DNA from: Symmachiella dynata
Lineage (GTDB): Bacteria; Planctomycetota; Planctomycetia; Planctomycetales; Planctomycetaceae
DNA length: 64,000 nt
NCBI RefSeq assembly: GCF_007747995.1
Contig: NZ_CP036276.1
Span: 6,252,001 to 6,316,000 of the forward strand
Direction: 5' to 3'
Shown here: piece by piece, positions 46,613 through 56,395 of the stretch
Layout: each line of letters opens with the position of its first letter
Numbering within the stretch: the first letter of the stretch is position 1
The notes under the pieces: model-generated
What the model was told of the DNA's origin: nothing
Seen by the model: only the letters and a program-made list of their open reading frames with translations
Database searches by the model: none
Program-made: the position numbers and the translations under genes

Positions 46613-47536
46613 TCACTTGCCAGGATCGACACTCACCACGTCCGGTTTGGGGAAATTCTTTGGAATCGGCAACGTCACTTCGCCCGTCGCTGCCCATTCG
46701 CAACCGCGATTCATCACCGTTTGAAAGCCGATACAACGCAGCGACGTGATGTCCTCGCCGCCAACGTGTCCCAGCACCGTGGTGAAGACGCGTCCTTTGC
46801 CGTAGGGAATCACCCACACCATCGGCTCATGCGTGCCGGTGCCGCCGGTGGCCTTGTCGGAAAAAGCCGTTGCCAAAATTTGCATGTTCAGCGCCGGGCC
46901 GCGTTGGCCGTGATACAACTCGTCCTTGGTGTGCATCCATTCACGGGGCATGCCACGGGTGACGGGATGGTCCGGATCGCGCGTCACGATTGCATACTCG
47001 TGTTGCCGACCATGTCCCGCACCGGGGCCTTTGCCGGCAGAGACCCGCTGGATCTTGCCCTTGTCATCCAATGCAACCCGTTCACCAAACTCTTTACCGC
47101 GCCACCCCAGACCGATCATCTCATTCCATTGCGGCCATTTGGGAAACGCGTTATTTGCCGCATGGATAATCACCAAGCCCCCGCCCCCTTTGACGTAGGC
47201 GGTGAGATCTTTCTGTACCTGTTGTGGCCAAGGTTGACCGTTGTAATTGCTCAGCACAGCGTCGTATTTTGAGAACTCAGGCAGGAAAGCATCCCAAGCA
47301 GCCGCCGGCGCATTTTTGGGAGGAGTCGTGACAACGTCGACGGTAAACCGACCGGTGTTTTCCAAGACCTGACTCATGTAAGGCGTCATCACATGCCAGT
47401 CGTGATTGTTCTGGCCATCGACGATCAGAATGTCGAGTTTCTCTGCCGCACGCAATTCGGCATTGCCATTGCAGATTCCAGCAACAAACAAGACCACCAA
47501 AGCCAGCACCTGATTCAACCGATACCACATAACCAA
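46613..47536 (-). CDS. ThuA-like domain protein, exported
   Basis: This 307-residue protein has a ThuA (trehalose utilisation, glutamine-amidotransferase-like) fold. The signal peptide is WYRLNQVLALVVLFVAGIC; the first ATG is at 47536 or 47530. The domain begins LDILIVDGQNNHDWHVMTPY, continues YDAVLSNYNGQPWPQQVQ, and has GGGLVIIHAANNAFPKWPQW, WMHTKDELYHGQRG and GKGRVFTTVLGHVGGE. In planctomycetes such genes often accompany Gfo/Idh and DUF1080 genes, and sugar turnover is assumed. Here it stands between repeats and the M28 peptidase gene. Confidence 0.88.
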   Translation of the reverse strand: MVMWYRLNQVLALVVLFVAGICNGNAELRAAEKLDILIVDGQNNHDWHVMTPYMSQVLENTGRFTVDVVTTPPKNAPAAAWDAFLPEFSKYDAVLSNYNGQPWPQQVQKDLTAYVKGGGGLVIIHAANNAFPKWPQWNEMIGLGWRGKEFGERVALDDKGKIQRVSAGKGPGAGHGRQHEYAIVTRDPDHPVTRGMPREWMHTKDELYHGQRGPALNMQILATAFSDKATGGTGTHEPMVWVIPYGKGRVFTTVLGHVGGEDITSLRCIGFQTVMNRGCEWAATGEVTLPIPKNFPKPDVVSVDPGK

Positions 47537-47556
47537 GACTCCCCCACTCCAAGTAG

Positions 47557-47574
47557 GGCAGGCTCCCGCCTGCC
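47557..47574. repeat. GGCAGGC hairpin repeat
   Basis: GGCAGGC-TCCC-GCCTGCC is a perfect 7-bp stem with a four-base loop, preceded by AAGTAG. It is the same stem as at 37993-38010 with another loop, in the gap between the M28 peptidase and ThuA genes. Confidence 0.6.
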
Positions 47575-47689
47575 GTGAATTCTACGAACCGTTACCTTCC
47601 CAAACGTCACGGCCAACCAACGTCGATGACGATGGTAGAGCCGTCGGTTTGGGAGAGGGTTTCTCCCGCCGCTTTGGTCGCCGCTGCGA

Positions 47690-49231
47690 TCAACGATTCG
47701 GCAGCTCCGGAATCTGGATGTCGACCGATTTTAAAAAGCCGTGCCGTTCGACGAGCAATTCCAGTTGCGGCGTTTGATAAAACGCGTCGCCCCCGATCGT
47801 TTCGAAATCGGCGACCTCCCGTTCCCCAATTTTGTAGATTCGGTCGTTCAACCGCAACCCGGCTTGTCCTGCCGGTGAGCCGGGGACCACGCGCGTCAGA
47901 ACCAGACAACCGGGATCGGCGGGATCGATCCGCCAACTGATGCCTAACCGCGTCGGTGTCCCGTCCAGTGCGACCGTGATCGTTTTCGGCTCAGGGTCTT
48001 CGCCGCGGCGAATTACAAAGTCCGTCGGACTGGCTGCTGCCAAGACAGCGACCAGGAAGTCGCTGCCTTTGGTCACCGCTGTTCCTCCCACCTCGACTAT
48101 CACATCCCCCACAACTAGCCCTGCGCGGGCGGCGGCGGAGCCGGGGCGGATTTGGTCCACGCGTATGCCGGGTGAAGGGGCGTCGACTTCACTCCAGCGC
48201 ACCCCCAGTCGACTGGGACGCGGCGGAAGTCCGCGTTCGGTTTGTTTTTGGACGGCGACGGTTTCACCCAGCACGGAGCGACGAAACGGGGTGATTTCTT
48301 CTCGATTGGCCAGGTCCCACGTGACGTGAAACATCAATCGCGTAATGTCGCGAATTCCGTCGTAATTCAGTTTGTCGAGATCGTCGGCCGGCGTGTGGTA
48401 ATCGTTGTGCAATCCCGTGTGAAACATCATTGCCGGCACCTGCCGCTGAAGAAACGGCCAGTGGTCGCTGTTGTCGGGCAACTCCCAGGTGTAGTCCAAC
48501 TTCAAGGACTCGACGTGGTTGTTGTCGCTGATGATCCGCCGTAGTCCGGGAATGGTGCGGGCGCCGTAACAGGTTAAGACGCCACGACGCAACCGGCCAA
48601 TCATGTCGACGTTGATCAGCATTTTGACTTTGTCACGGGGCACCGTCGGCGATTTGATCCAATGCTCCGAACCCCACAATCCCTTTTCCTCAGCATCCCA
48701 CAACGCGAACAGTATCGTCCGCCGCGGCGGTGTGTTGAGGTTGGAAATCGCTGCGGCCAATTCGATCAGCGCCGCTGTCCCACTGGCGTTATCGTCCGCT
48801 CCGTTGTGGATGTAGCCGGTCGGTCCGCGACTATTGCCGCTGTTGCCGTATCCCACATGGTCGTAATGCGCGCTGACCATGACCACCTCGTCCCCCAAGA
48901 TGGGATCCGTACCGCGGATCACTCCCAGAATGTTGCGGTAGTTGCCGTTGAAGGATTGGTAATAGCGATTGTCTTTGGTACCGCCGGCCAGTTTGAGCTT
49001 TTGGTACTGTTCACCCAAATAAACCCCCGCAGCCATCCCGCCCTGTGAACCGGCTTCCCGTCCTTCGAACGTGTCGCTGGCCAGCACGTTGACATGCTCC
49101 TTGATGTCGGCGACCGTAATCGAATCTTCCGCCTGGGTTATCGAAAAATTCCCCGCTGCACGCGCGTCAGCTACGATGCCAAAGCAGAGGAAGAGACCAA
49201 TCCAAACGTTGCGTATCAAGGTGGTGGACAT
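47690..49231 (-). CDS. M28 family zinc aminopeptidase with two PDZ domains
   Basis: This 513-residue exported peptidase begins with a signal peptide (IRNVWIGLFLCFGIVADARA). The catalytic M28 domain shows the metal ligands and catalytic residues: MVSAHYDHVGYG, NGADDNASGTAALIELA, LFALWDAEEKGLWGSEHW, INVDMIGR and HNDYHTPADDLDKLNY. Two PDZ domains follow (about 335-415 with GIRVDQIRPGSAAARAGLVV, and 420-505 with VLTRVVPGSPAGQAGLRLND). The PDZ pair suggests recognition of exposed protein termini. The ATG at 49231 gives the signal peptide; the frame is open 28 codons further upstream. Confidence 0.9.
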   Translation of the reverse strand: MSTTLIRNVWIGLFLCFGIVADARAAGNFSITQAEDSITVADIKEHVNVLASDTFEGREAGSQGGMAAGVYLGEQYQKLKLAGGTKDNRYYQSFNGNYRNILGVIRGTDPILGDEVVMVSAHYDHVGYGNSGNSRGPTGYIHNGADDNASGTAALIELAAAISNLNTPPRRTILFALWDAEEKGLWGSEHWIKSPTVPRDKVKMLINVDMIGRLRRGVLTCYGARTIPGLRRIISDNNHVESLKLDYTWELPDNSDHWPFLQRQVPAMMFHTGLHNDYHTPADDLDKLNYDGIRDITRLMFHVTWDLANREEITPFRRSVLGETVAVQKQTERGLPPRPSRLGVRWSEVDAPSPGIRVDQIRPGSAAARAGLVVGDVIVEVGGTAVTKGSDFLVAVLAAASPTDFVIRRGEDPEPKTITVALDGTPTRLGISWRIDPADPGCLVLTRVVPGSPAGQAGLRLNDRIYKIGEREVADFETIGGDAFYQTPQLELLVERHGFLKSVDIQIPELPNR

Positions 49232-49319
49232 AGACGTTGGCGGGACCTTGTGGAATGGGTGGGGCCACAGTGAATTCATAGATTCCAATTTAGCATCCGT
49301 AGGAACCTGCGGCAAAGCT

Positions 49320-50261
49320 TTAAGGCAACTCGTCTGCCGCGCAAGATCCCCAAACCGAAGAGGATGTCCAAACTATCGAGCATCCAGGGAGGGACTCAGC
49401 CAGCTTATCCATTTTGGGCTGCGTGACTTGCGTCATTTCGAGGGACAGGTGTTTTAACTTGGTCAGCCCTGATAAATGCTTTACGCCAGCATCGGATAAC
49501 TGGTTGCAATCCAAACGCAATATCTGGAGCTCGGTGAACTTCGCCAGATGTGCGAGCCCCGCGTCGGTAATTTTTGTCCCCGAGAGGTTGAGTGTGACGA
49601 GGCTGGTCAACCCGGCAAGTTGTTTCAGACTGGTATCGGTGACGGGGCAATTCTCAAGACTCACATGCTTGAGGGGGGGTGAACCGTGAAAGTGGGAGAA
49701 TCCCGTTCCCGTAATCTTCGTGCCGTTGAGCGACAAATGTTCCAGCGACGTCAGCGCAGCCAGCTGCGCCAACCCGGTATCCGTGACTTCAGTTTTATCT
49801 AGATCTAGCGATACTAAGCCATTCAACTGACGCAAATGAGTCATCCCCGCATCACCGACGCCGGTTTCTCTGAGCGATAGGAGCTCCAGGCCAAACAGTT
49901 CGCTGACATGAATCAGCCCGGCATCTGTTATCGGTGTTCGCCCAAGTCCCAGTCGTCGCAACTTGTGCATATCTTGCAAGCGTTTCAGTTGTTCCGCAGT
50001 AACCGACCGATGATTGAGAGACAGCACGTCGGCGTGAGAAAACGCCTGTATGTATTTTTCGTCCACTGCTTCCGGGATCAAGGCAGGACGTTCGAGCTCT
50101 GTGGATACAAATCCTTCAAACTCGGCAATCGCCTGTTGCTCCCGGTAGTGTGGCCACCAGATCGGCAATACGATGGCGATCACCAATAACACCAAGCCCA
50201 TGAAAATCAACAGCCCGGTGCGAGGAACATGCGATTTGCGGGTGTCGGGATCGGACATCAT
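49320..50261 (-). CDS. Leucine-rich repeat protein with N-terminal membrane anchor
   Basis: This 313-residue protein has an N-terminal helix (TGLLIFMGLVLLVIAIVLPI) and then about nine LRR units of 24 residues, such as LQDMHKLRRLGLGRTPITDA and GLAQLAALTSLEHLSLNGTKI. The repeats have the ITDAGL pattern of the RI-like/planctomycete class. It is probably an exposed or periplasmic binding protein. The start is taken at the ATG at 50261, which has GAGGAG 12 bases upstream; an in-frame ATG at 50294 is also possible. It lies downstream of the M28 gene's promoter side and has no clear partner. Confidence 0.82.
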   Translation of the reverse strand: MMSDPDTRKSHVPRTGLLIFMGLVLLVIAIVLPIWWPHYREQQAIAEFEGFVSTELERPALIPEAVDEKYIQAFSHADVLSLNHRSVTAEQLKRLQDMHKLRRLGLGRTPITDAGLIHVSELFGLELLSLRETGVGDAGMTHLRQLNGLVSLDLDKTEVTDTGLAQLAALTSLEHLSLNGTKITGTGFSHFHGSPPLKHVSLENCPVTDTSLKQLAGLTSLVTLNLSGTKITDAGLAHLAKFTELQILRLDCNQLSDAGVKHLSGLTKLKHLSLEMTQVTQPKMDKLAESLPGCSIVWTSSSVWGSCAADELP

Positions 50262-50450
50262 TAGTGCTTCATTCTCCTCATAGTTTAAAAACATAAATGA
50301 GGTCGTCGCTGTTTGACGTGAGCTTACAGTATCACGTTTGGCAAAGGATTCTAGACGAAAATCAGTCCGTGCAAGCTGGTGCAGCGACTGCGAGAATGTT
50401 AATTTTTAGTGGAGTTGCCACATCTCCCCCAGCAAAAAGGCTCGACTGCC

Positions 50451-51851
50451 ATGTTTTTGCGTGCCGCTTTGATCTTTGTTGTTGTCTCCCAGATCGCAGG
50501 CTGGACCGAGCCACTTTTGGCGGCGACGGACAAGCCGAATATTGTGTTTATTTTCGCCGACGATTTGGGTTGGACCGATCTGGGCTGCTACGGCAGCGGG
50601 TTTTACAAAACGCCCCACATCGACCGGCTGAGCGAGCAAGGGCTGAAATTCACCTGCGCCTATACAAATGCCCCGAACTGCGCTCCCACGCGGGCCTGTT
50701 TGATGAGTGGACGCTATTCGCCCCGGCACGGCATCTATACCGTCAGTACGGGCGCTCGGGGGGATGAAAAGTTCCGCAAGATGATTCCGGTCAAGAACAT
50801 CACTGACCTGCCGCTCAACGAAGTCACCATGGCTGATGCCATGAAACAGGCGGGGTATGTGACCGGTATGTTCGGCAAATGGCATCTCGGTAAGGGGCCG
50901 AAACATCATCCGTCGCAGCGCGGCTTTGACGAAGCGATCTCGGCGTCGCGGGGACACTTTGGTTTCAAAACCACACCTCATGTTCCGGTCGACGAAGACG
51001 AGTATCTGGCTGATTTCTTAACCGACCAAGCGGTGTCGTTTATTGAGCGACATCAGGACGAGCCGTTCTTTTTGTATCTGCCCCATAACGCCGTCCACAC
51101 TCCGATTCATGCCAAAGAGACTTCGACCGCCAAGTTCCAAGGCAAAGCACCCGTCGGCGGGCATCATAATCCGGTCTATGCCGGGATGATTGACAGTGTC
51201 GACGAAGGGGTCGGGCGGATTATGGCCAAGTTGGATGAGTTGAAGCTGGCCGACAACACGATTGTGATTTTCTATTCCGATAACGGCGGGTTGGGCGGAT
51301 ACGGAGAATTGGGCGGCTCCACCGGGCGGAACATCACCAACAATGCCCCGCTGCGCGGCGGCAAGGGCATGTTGTACGAAGGAGGCGTGCGGGTGCCGTT
51401 GATTATTCGTTGGCCCAAAACCATTCCGGCAGGAACGGTCTGTGACGAACCGGTGATCTCCATCGATTTCTATCCCACGTTCCTCGAAGTGGCCGCCGCC
51501 CAGCCCAATACGACACACGAACTCGACGGCATTAGTTTTTTGCCGCTGCTCAAATCGGGCGGGAAAGCCAAACTGGATCGCGACGCGCTGTATTGGCATT
51601 TCCCTGGCTATCTGCAAGCGGACGTTAAAGCAGGTACTTGGCGGACCACCCCCGCCGGTGCGATCCGCGTGGGGGATTACAAACTGTTGGAATTCTTCGA
51701 GGATGATCACGTGGAGCTATACAACCTCCGTGACGACCTCAGCCAGCAACGAGACTTGGCGGCCAAGCTGCCGGACAAGGCAAACGCGTTGCGCGACCAA
51801 TTGCACCAGTGGCGAAAAAGTGTGAATGCTCCCATGCCGACGCCTAAATAG
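50451..51851 (+). CDS. Sulfatase (formylglycine type), exported
   Basis: This 466-residue arylsulfatase-family protein has a signal peptide (LRAALIFVVVSQIAGWTEPL, ending LLAATDKP). The active-site motif NCAPTRACLMSGRYSPRHG has Cys77 in C-A-P-T-R, a C-X-P-X-R site for formylglycine modification. Calcium ligands are in FIFADDLGWTDLGCYGSG (about 34-51) and IFYSDNGG. MFGKWHLGKGP holds the Lys-His pair. Planctomycetes use many such enzymes on sulfated polysaccharides; the modifying enzyme is not in the window. It converges on recG with 15 bases between stops. Confidence 0.93.
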   Translation: MFLRAALIFVVVSQIAGWTEPLLAATDKPNIVFIFADDLGWTDLGCYGSGFYKTPHIDRLSEQGLKFTCAYTNAPNCAPTRACLMSGRYSPRHGIYTVSTGARGDEKFRKMIPVKNITDLPLNEVTMADAMKQAGYVTGMFGKWHLGKGPKHHPSQRGFDEAISASRGHFGFKTTPHVPVDEDEYLADFLTDQAVSFIERHQDEPFFLYLPHNAVHTPIHAKETSTAKFQGKAPVGGHHNPVYAGMIDSVDEGVGRIMAKLDELKLADNTIVIFYSDNGGLGGYGELGGSTGRNITNNAPLRGGKGMLYEGGVRVPLIIRWPKTIPAGTVCDEPVISIDFYPTFLEVAAAQPNTTHELDGISFLPLLKSGGKAKLDRDALYWHFPGYLQADVKAGTWRTTPAGAIRVGDYKLLEFFEDDHVELYNLRDDLSQQRDLAAKLPDKANALRDQLHQWRKSVNAPMPTPK

Positions 51852-51866
51852 CCGGCATCTCACAGT

Positions 51867-53948
51867 TCAACCACTGCCGACCAGATCCATCTGCTCGCGG
51901 AACCTCTCCAACACGCGGATCTTGAGCGGCGCGTAATCGGGATCGTCGAATCGCCCGGAGTCGACCAATTGAAAGGCCACTTTGCGGGCTTCGCGGAGGA
52001 CGGCTGCGTCGGTGGTGAGGTCAGCGACGCGGAGCGGGAGGTCGCCGTGTTGCCGCGTGCCCAACACATCGCCCGGGCCGCGGAGTTCGAAATCGGTCTC
52101 GGCAATCTCAAAGCCGTTCGCCGTGCGCTCCATCGCCTGCAGCCGACTGACCGCTTCGGGGTTGTCGGTTTCGGAAAACAAAAAGCAGTAACCGTCGAAA
52201 CGGCCCCGCGCAATCCGGCCCCGCAGTTGATGCAGTTGCGACAGGCCGAATCGCTCGGCTTGATAAATCACCATCAGCGTCGCATTGGGAACATCGACGC
52301 CGACTTCGACCACAGTTGTGGAGACGATTGCCTGGATCTCTCCGCTACGAAACGCCTCCATCGCGGCTGCTTTGCGTTCGCGATCCATTTGGCCATGCAC
52401 AAGCCCCACACGAAAGCCGCTCAGTTCGCCGTCGCTCAATTTGCGAAAGACCGCTTCGGCGCTGGCGTCTTCCGTTTCGGCATCCGATTCATTCGCTTGG
52501 ACGCGGGGGCAGACGATGTAGGCTTGGCGGCCCGATTGCAGTTTGCGGCGGATGAACTCCCAGGCTTTCTTGCGCGCGGCGGCGGTATAGACGCGGCTCG
52601 ATGTCACCTTGCAGCGACCGGGCGGCATGTCGGAGACGACCGACAGGTCCAAATCGCCGAATTGTGTCAGGCACAGGCTGCGCGGGATGGGGGTCGCCGT
52701 CATCACCAAGACATGGGGCACCCGATCGCCGCTGGAAAAATGCGCCCGCTGCATCACGCCGAATTTGTGTTGCTCATCGATGACCACCAGCCCCAGGTTG
52801 GCGAAGTTCACGTCTTTTTGAATCACCGCTTGCGTGCCGACGATCAATTGCACCGCGCCGGAAGAAATGTCAGCCAATGCCTGCCGCCGTTCGCCGGCCG
52901 TCAAGCTGCCAGTTAGTAGCAAGCGGTTTACGCGGCTATGGGCCAAGATGGCTTCGACGGTCCCCCAATGTTGCGTCGCCAACAATTCCGTCGGCGCCAT
53001 CAACACCGCCTGATAGCCGGCGGCGATGGCGACCAACGTTGCATAAATCGCCACAGCGGTTTTTCCCGCACCGACGTCGGCTTGCAATAAGCGGTGCATG
53101 GCGTGTCCCGAATCGAGATCCTGCACGATATCGGCAACCGCCGAGTTTTGTCCAGCAGTGAATTCAAACGGAAACAACCGCCGAATCCGCGCATCGATTT
53201 TCGACGTCGTGGGCATCTTGGCTGAGATCGGCTGTTGGGTCCGCAATCGGCGACGCAGCGCCAGTCCCAATTGAAACTCCAACAAATCCTGAAACACCAA
53301 CCGCCGCCGAGCCGCATCGCGCTGTTCGATCGTCTGTGGAAAATGGACGCCGTGCAGCGCTGCGGTGATTGGCATCAAATCCGTGTATTGGCGAAACTTT
53401 TCCGGCAATTCTTCCGGGACGAACTCCGCATGCGATTCCAAGGTCTGGCGTGTGATGCGACGCATGGCTTGCATGTTCAGCCCTTCGGTGAGGCGATAAA
53501 TCGGCAACACCCCGCCACCCGCCTCCGCATCCTCCTCGTCGAGCCATTGAATCATGGGGTGCGACATTTCCCAACGTCCCGAGGCGCGTTTGACCTTGGC
53601 GGAAAAGAGCACCAGATCGTGGGGTTGAAATCGCTTGAGCACCCAATGCTGGTTGAACCACACGCCGCGAACGAAATCGCCGTCGCAATCCAACAACACC
53701 GCCGAGAGCGTACGATTGCCGGAGATTTTTTTGCCGTCGAGATCCACCACGCGACCGCGGACCGTCTGCACCTGCCCCTCTTCCAACTCCGCCACCGGCT
53801 TGACGACGGTCAGATCGAGATAATCCCGCGGCAAATCAAACAACACATCCTCAGCCGTCCGGACGTCCAGCTTTTCCAACAACTCCGCGCGCGCCGGCCC
53901 CACTCCTTTCAGGAATTGCACCGGAGTTTGCAGGGGATCATCGGACAT
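51867..53948 (-). CDS. recG: ATP-dependent DNA helicase RecG
   Basis: This 693-residue SF2 helicase regresses stalled replication forks. Its wedge domain begins TPVQFLKGVGPARAELLEKL and the OB fold holds QTVRGRVVDLDGKKISG. Motifs are I ADVGAGKTAVAIYA (about 290), II VIDEQHKFGV (about 391), III VMTATPIPRSLCLT (about 414), and V-VI STTVVEVGVDVPNATLM and LHQLRGRIARG. The ATG at 53948 matches the usual RecG start; the frame is open 44 codons upstream without domain character. It diverges from the ankyrin gene. Confidence 0.95.
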   Translation of the reverse strand: MSDDPLQTPVQFLKGVGPARAELLEKLDVRTAEDVLFDLPRDYLDLTVVKPVAELEEGQVQTVRGRVVDLDGKKISGNRTLSAVLLDCDGDFVRGVWFNQHWVLKRFQPHDLVLFSAKVKRASGRWEMSHPMIQWLDEEDAEAGGGVLPIYRLTEGLNMQAMRRITRQTLESHAEFVPEELPEKFRQYTDLMPITAALHGVHFPQTIEQRDAARRRLVFQDLLEFQLGLALRRRLRTQQPISAKMPTTSKIDARIRRLFPFEFTAGQNSAVADIVQDLDSGHAMHRLLQADVGAGKTAVAIYATLVAIAAGYQAVLMAPTELLATQHWGTVEAILAHSRVNRLLLTGSLTAGERRQALADISSGAVQLIVGTQAVIQKDVNFANLGLVVIDEQHKFGVMQRAHFSSGDRVPHVLVMTATPIPRSLCLTQFGDLDLSVVSDMPPGRCKVTSSRVYTAAARKKAWEFIRRKLQSGRQAYIVCPRVQANESDAETEDASAEAVFRKLSDGELSGFRVGLVHGQMDRERKAAAMEAFRSGEIQAIVSTTVVEVGVDVPNATLMVIYQAERFGLSQLHQLRGRIARGRFDGYCFLFSETDNPEAVSRLQAMERTANGFEIAETDFELRGPGDVLGTRQHGDLPLRVADLTTDAAVLREARKVAFQLVDSGRFDDPDYAPLKIRVLERFREQMDLVGSG

Positions 53949-54058
53949 GGTTCTCTGGAGGCGCGATGGACGGCGAGTTTGGGGAATATCTTCAGCATAA
54001 CTTACCGGCAACGGCCGTTGGCGTCCAATGGGGGGGGATCCAGCAAAACGATGATCGC

Positions 54059-54088
54059 TTGGCAAATGAATTTCTACCATTCTACAAT
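54059..54088 (+). promoter_or_regulatory. Sigma70-like promoter for the ankyrin gene
   Basis: TTGGCA (54059-54064) and TACAAT (54083-54088) are separated by 18 bases. A start about seven bases after the -10 box would fall at 54095, exactly on the proposed ATG, implying a leaderless transcript. Confidence 0.45.
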
Positions 54089-54094
54089 GCAGTC

Positions 54095-55528
54095 ATGTCA
54101 TGCTCTTCTTCATTGCCGACTCGGATCGAGATCAATGCCTTATGGACAGGGTTTGCGTCACCGCAGAGGTCAGGCCGGCTAGTCTTGCGGCAGGAGGAGG
54201 ATGGTGATTGGACCTCGCATGATGAAGTCACGCTTGCGCTAAGTACTGTGACGCAGGGGCAGATTACTCGCTTCTTGAACGCGATTGATGACATCGCGAC
54301 CGAACCTGACCCAATTCGGTTTGGTAGAACAACGGCCGAGCTTGATTATCATTTTGGTAGTCGCAGAACAAACGACTCGCCGACGATGCTGATCGAACTG
54401 CACAATAACGACCATGACCTCCGGCGCATAAGAACGACATCAAATCACGCGCATCTTCTGCCATGGACAATCGAAGGGGAAGATGGTTCTGACAACTTCA
54501 ACCCTGAAATCAGTATTGCGATAGCGGCAATTCTGCCTGACGGTTGGATGTTCAAGGAAAGGCTTCAATCATCGAGTCGCATTTTCGATACTGAAAATGA
54601 AATTCGTGCCGAGTTCGAGAAACAAGAACAAGAGCAGGTGCCGGATGATCGCCCCACCGAGACGTACGAGCAACAGATGGCGAAGTTCAATGAGGCTATG
54701 AATCAGTTGGCCGATGCAACGATACACGGCGAAGAAACCGAATTTGTGAAAGAGAAGCGCGACTACACTGCGAACCAACTCAGACGATTGTCCGCGACAG
54801 AGCTATCTGAATTAGTGGCAGCTGGATTCGACCTTTCGACCAGTGACGAAACCGGACAAACTGCTTTAATGATGGCGGCATCTCCGCCTTTCAATCGCGA
54901 ACAATTTGAAAAACTGATCTTCGCCGGTGCCGACATGAATGCGAAACGGGCCGATTCGATGACGGGAATTATGCAGGCTTGCGCCGGAGGCATGGAAAAA
55001 ACGGTTCCATTCTGGATCAATGCCGGCGCGGATATCAGCCTGCGCGGCCCCCACGGTTGCACGGCACTCATGCTTGGTGCGAAAAATTCTGAAATCGTGC
55101 GAAGTTTGCTCAAATATGGAGCCGACGCAACTTACAAAGATAACGATGGGGATACGGCTCTGGATTATGCGATGGACGAACTCAACATCATGAGTGCTGG
55201 CAAACGGTTGCAATCGATCGACCTATTAGCTCACGAAATTGGTCGGGTGGATTTACCCTCATTGAAGCGTTCACTTGATCGTGCGATCGAGGCATCCCGC
55301 ATCACGAGAGTTCATAACCAAGTATTGTCGAGCTTGGAAAGACGCCCAATGTCGGAAAATTTATTTGAGGGCCGAAAGAAAGCAGACCAAAGTGAAGCGA
55401 TTCGGAAGTATTACGCTGACATGGATGAATTTATTGACCTAGAAATCACTGAAATCGAATTGGCTGACAGGATCGTCGCAGTCCTAAGAGAAGTTGTCAC
55501 CGAGTTTGCAGCATCTGCAAACGGATAG
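54095..55528 (+). CDS. Ankyrin-repeat protein
   Basis: This 477-residue protein has an N-terminal domain of no family I know (about 1-190) and then ankyrin repeats (about 225-370): LVAAGFDLSTSDETGQTALM, LIFAGADMNAKRADSMTGIM, WINAGADISLRGPHGCTALM and LLKYGADATYKDNDGDTALD. A helical, charged tail ends it. The start is uncertain: ATG at 54095 sits where the promoter at 54059-54088 would begin transcription, and ATG at 53966 adds 43 residues. Hand counts of two 60-base samples gave 30 and 25 G/C, against 39 in one recG sample, so base use differs from its neighbour. Confidence 0.8.
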   Translation: MSCSSSLPTRIEINALWTGFASPQRSGRLVLRQEEDGDWTSHDEVTLALSTVTQGQITRFLNAIDDIATEPDPIRFGRTTAELDYHFGSRRTNDSPTMLIELHNNDHDLRRIRTTSNHAHLLPWTIEGEDGSDNFNPEISIAIAAILPDGWMFKERLQSSSRIFDTENEIRAEFEKQEQEQVPDDRPTETYEQQMAKFNEAMNQLADATIHGEETEFVKEKRDYTANQLRRLSATELSELVAAGFDLSTSDETGQTALMMAASPPFNREQFEKLIFAGADMNAKRADSMTGIMQACAGGMEKTVPFWINAGADISLRGPHGCTALMLGAKNSEIVRSLLKYGADATYKDNDGDTALDYAMDELNIMSAGKRLQSIDLLAHEIGRVDLPSLKRSLDRAIEASRITRVHNQVLSSLERRPMSENLFEGRKKADQSEAIRKYYADMDEFIDLEITEIELADRIVAVLREVVTEFAASANG

Positions 55529-55696
55529 TTCGATAAAGATCCAAGGGTAAAGTGGCCCAACTGCGGTCGACAGCGAATAGACAAAGGGAGGGAACCAGCC
55601 AACAGGCGGATTTGGGTCACGAGAATTCGCGTCGGTGCGTGTCGCTGAATCACGCGGGCTACAATTGACTTCGCATCTAGGACGCAGCTGTAACGC

Positions 55697-56395
55697 TTAA
55701 AGCTGTTTGAGGTAGATGTCCTTAAACTGCACGGTCATGGGCTTGCCTGCCCGCAGTTGTAATCCGAGGAAGCCTTTCAGGTCGAAGTGCCCTTTTTCCT
55801 GGTCGATCAGTTCGGAGCACTTCACGCCGTTGATCCGGAGTATGATGTGCTGGCCTTTGGCCGTGATGTGATAGTCGTTCCATTCTCCCTGCGGTTTCAT
55901 GGTCGCCTTCGCGTCCAGGTTGGTAACCGTTCGTTTACCCGCTGCGTCGATGACGGTCTTTGTGCCATTGGCGGTTAACAGTTCGTGGCCTTTGCGATTG
56001 TGCATTTCATCGCAGACGCCGCCGAGATACGGTCCGCTTTGATAAATATCGGCCTGATAGCCGACTGCCAGTCCATTGGGCTTGAGTACACTACGAAACT
56101 GAACCCCCGAATTCCCGCCATTTCCCTCTACGCGGAATTTGAGTTTGAGTTCGAAATCGGCGACGTCGCCGCCTTGCCAGACCATGAATTGATTAGCGGT
56201 GCACGGGTTCTCCGGCGTCGATTGCCCCGTGATCGCCCCATCCCGCACCGACCAGTAACTCATCTCCAGCGCCTTCCAGCCTTTCAATGACTTGCCGTCA
56301 AAGATCGACTCAAATTCCGCCGCCGAAAGCGACCCGGCGGTCAAGACGACGGATAGGCATAAAACCAAACGCGTGAACAGAGAGATTGTTTTCAT
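55697..56395 (-). CDS. Secreted DUF1080 (3-keto-disaccharide hydrolase) protein
   Basis: This 232-residue protein is a signal peptide (MKTISLFTRLVLCLSVVLTA, cleavage near LSAAEF) plus a single DUF1080 domain. FESIFDGKSLKGWKALEMSY opens it, LKLKFRVEGNGGNSGVQFRS and GEWNDYHITAKGQHIILRIN are core strands, and MTVQFKDIYLKQL closes it. It is one-domain, unlike the two-domain paralogue at 10.8 kb. I start at ATG 56395; the frame is open to 56575 but those residues lack domain features. Confidence 0.9.
   Translation of the reverse strand: MKTISLFTRLVLCLSVVLTAGSLSAAEFESIFDGKSLKGWKALEMSYWSVRDGAITGQSTPENPCTANQFMVWQGGDVADFELKLKFRVEGNGGNSGVQFRSVLKPNGLAVGYQADIYQSGPYLGGVCDEMHNRKGHELLTANGTKTVIDAAGKRTVTNLDAKATMKPQGEWNDYHITAKGQHIILRINGVKCSELIDQEKGHFDLKGFLGLQLRAGKPMTVQFKDIYLKQL

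Noticed and set aside
46340-47272. 310-codon plus-strand frame opposite the ThuA gene
   Set aside because: It begins inside the repeat cluster and then mirrors the ThuA reading frame; no domain is visible.
51969-52916. 315-codon plus-strand frame opposite recG
   Set aside because: It is antisense to well-supported helicase motifs and has no recognisable protein features.
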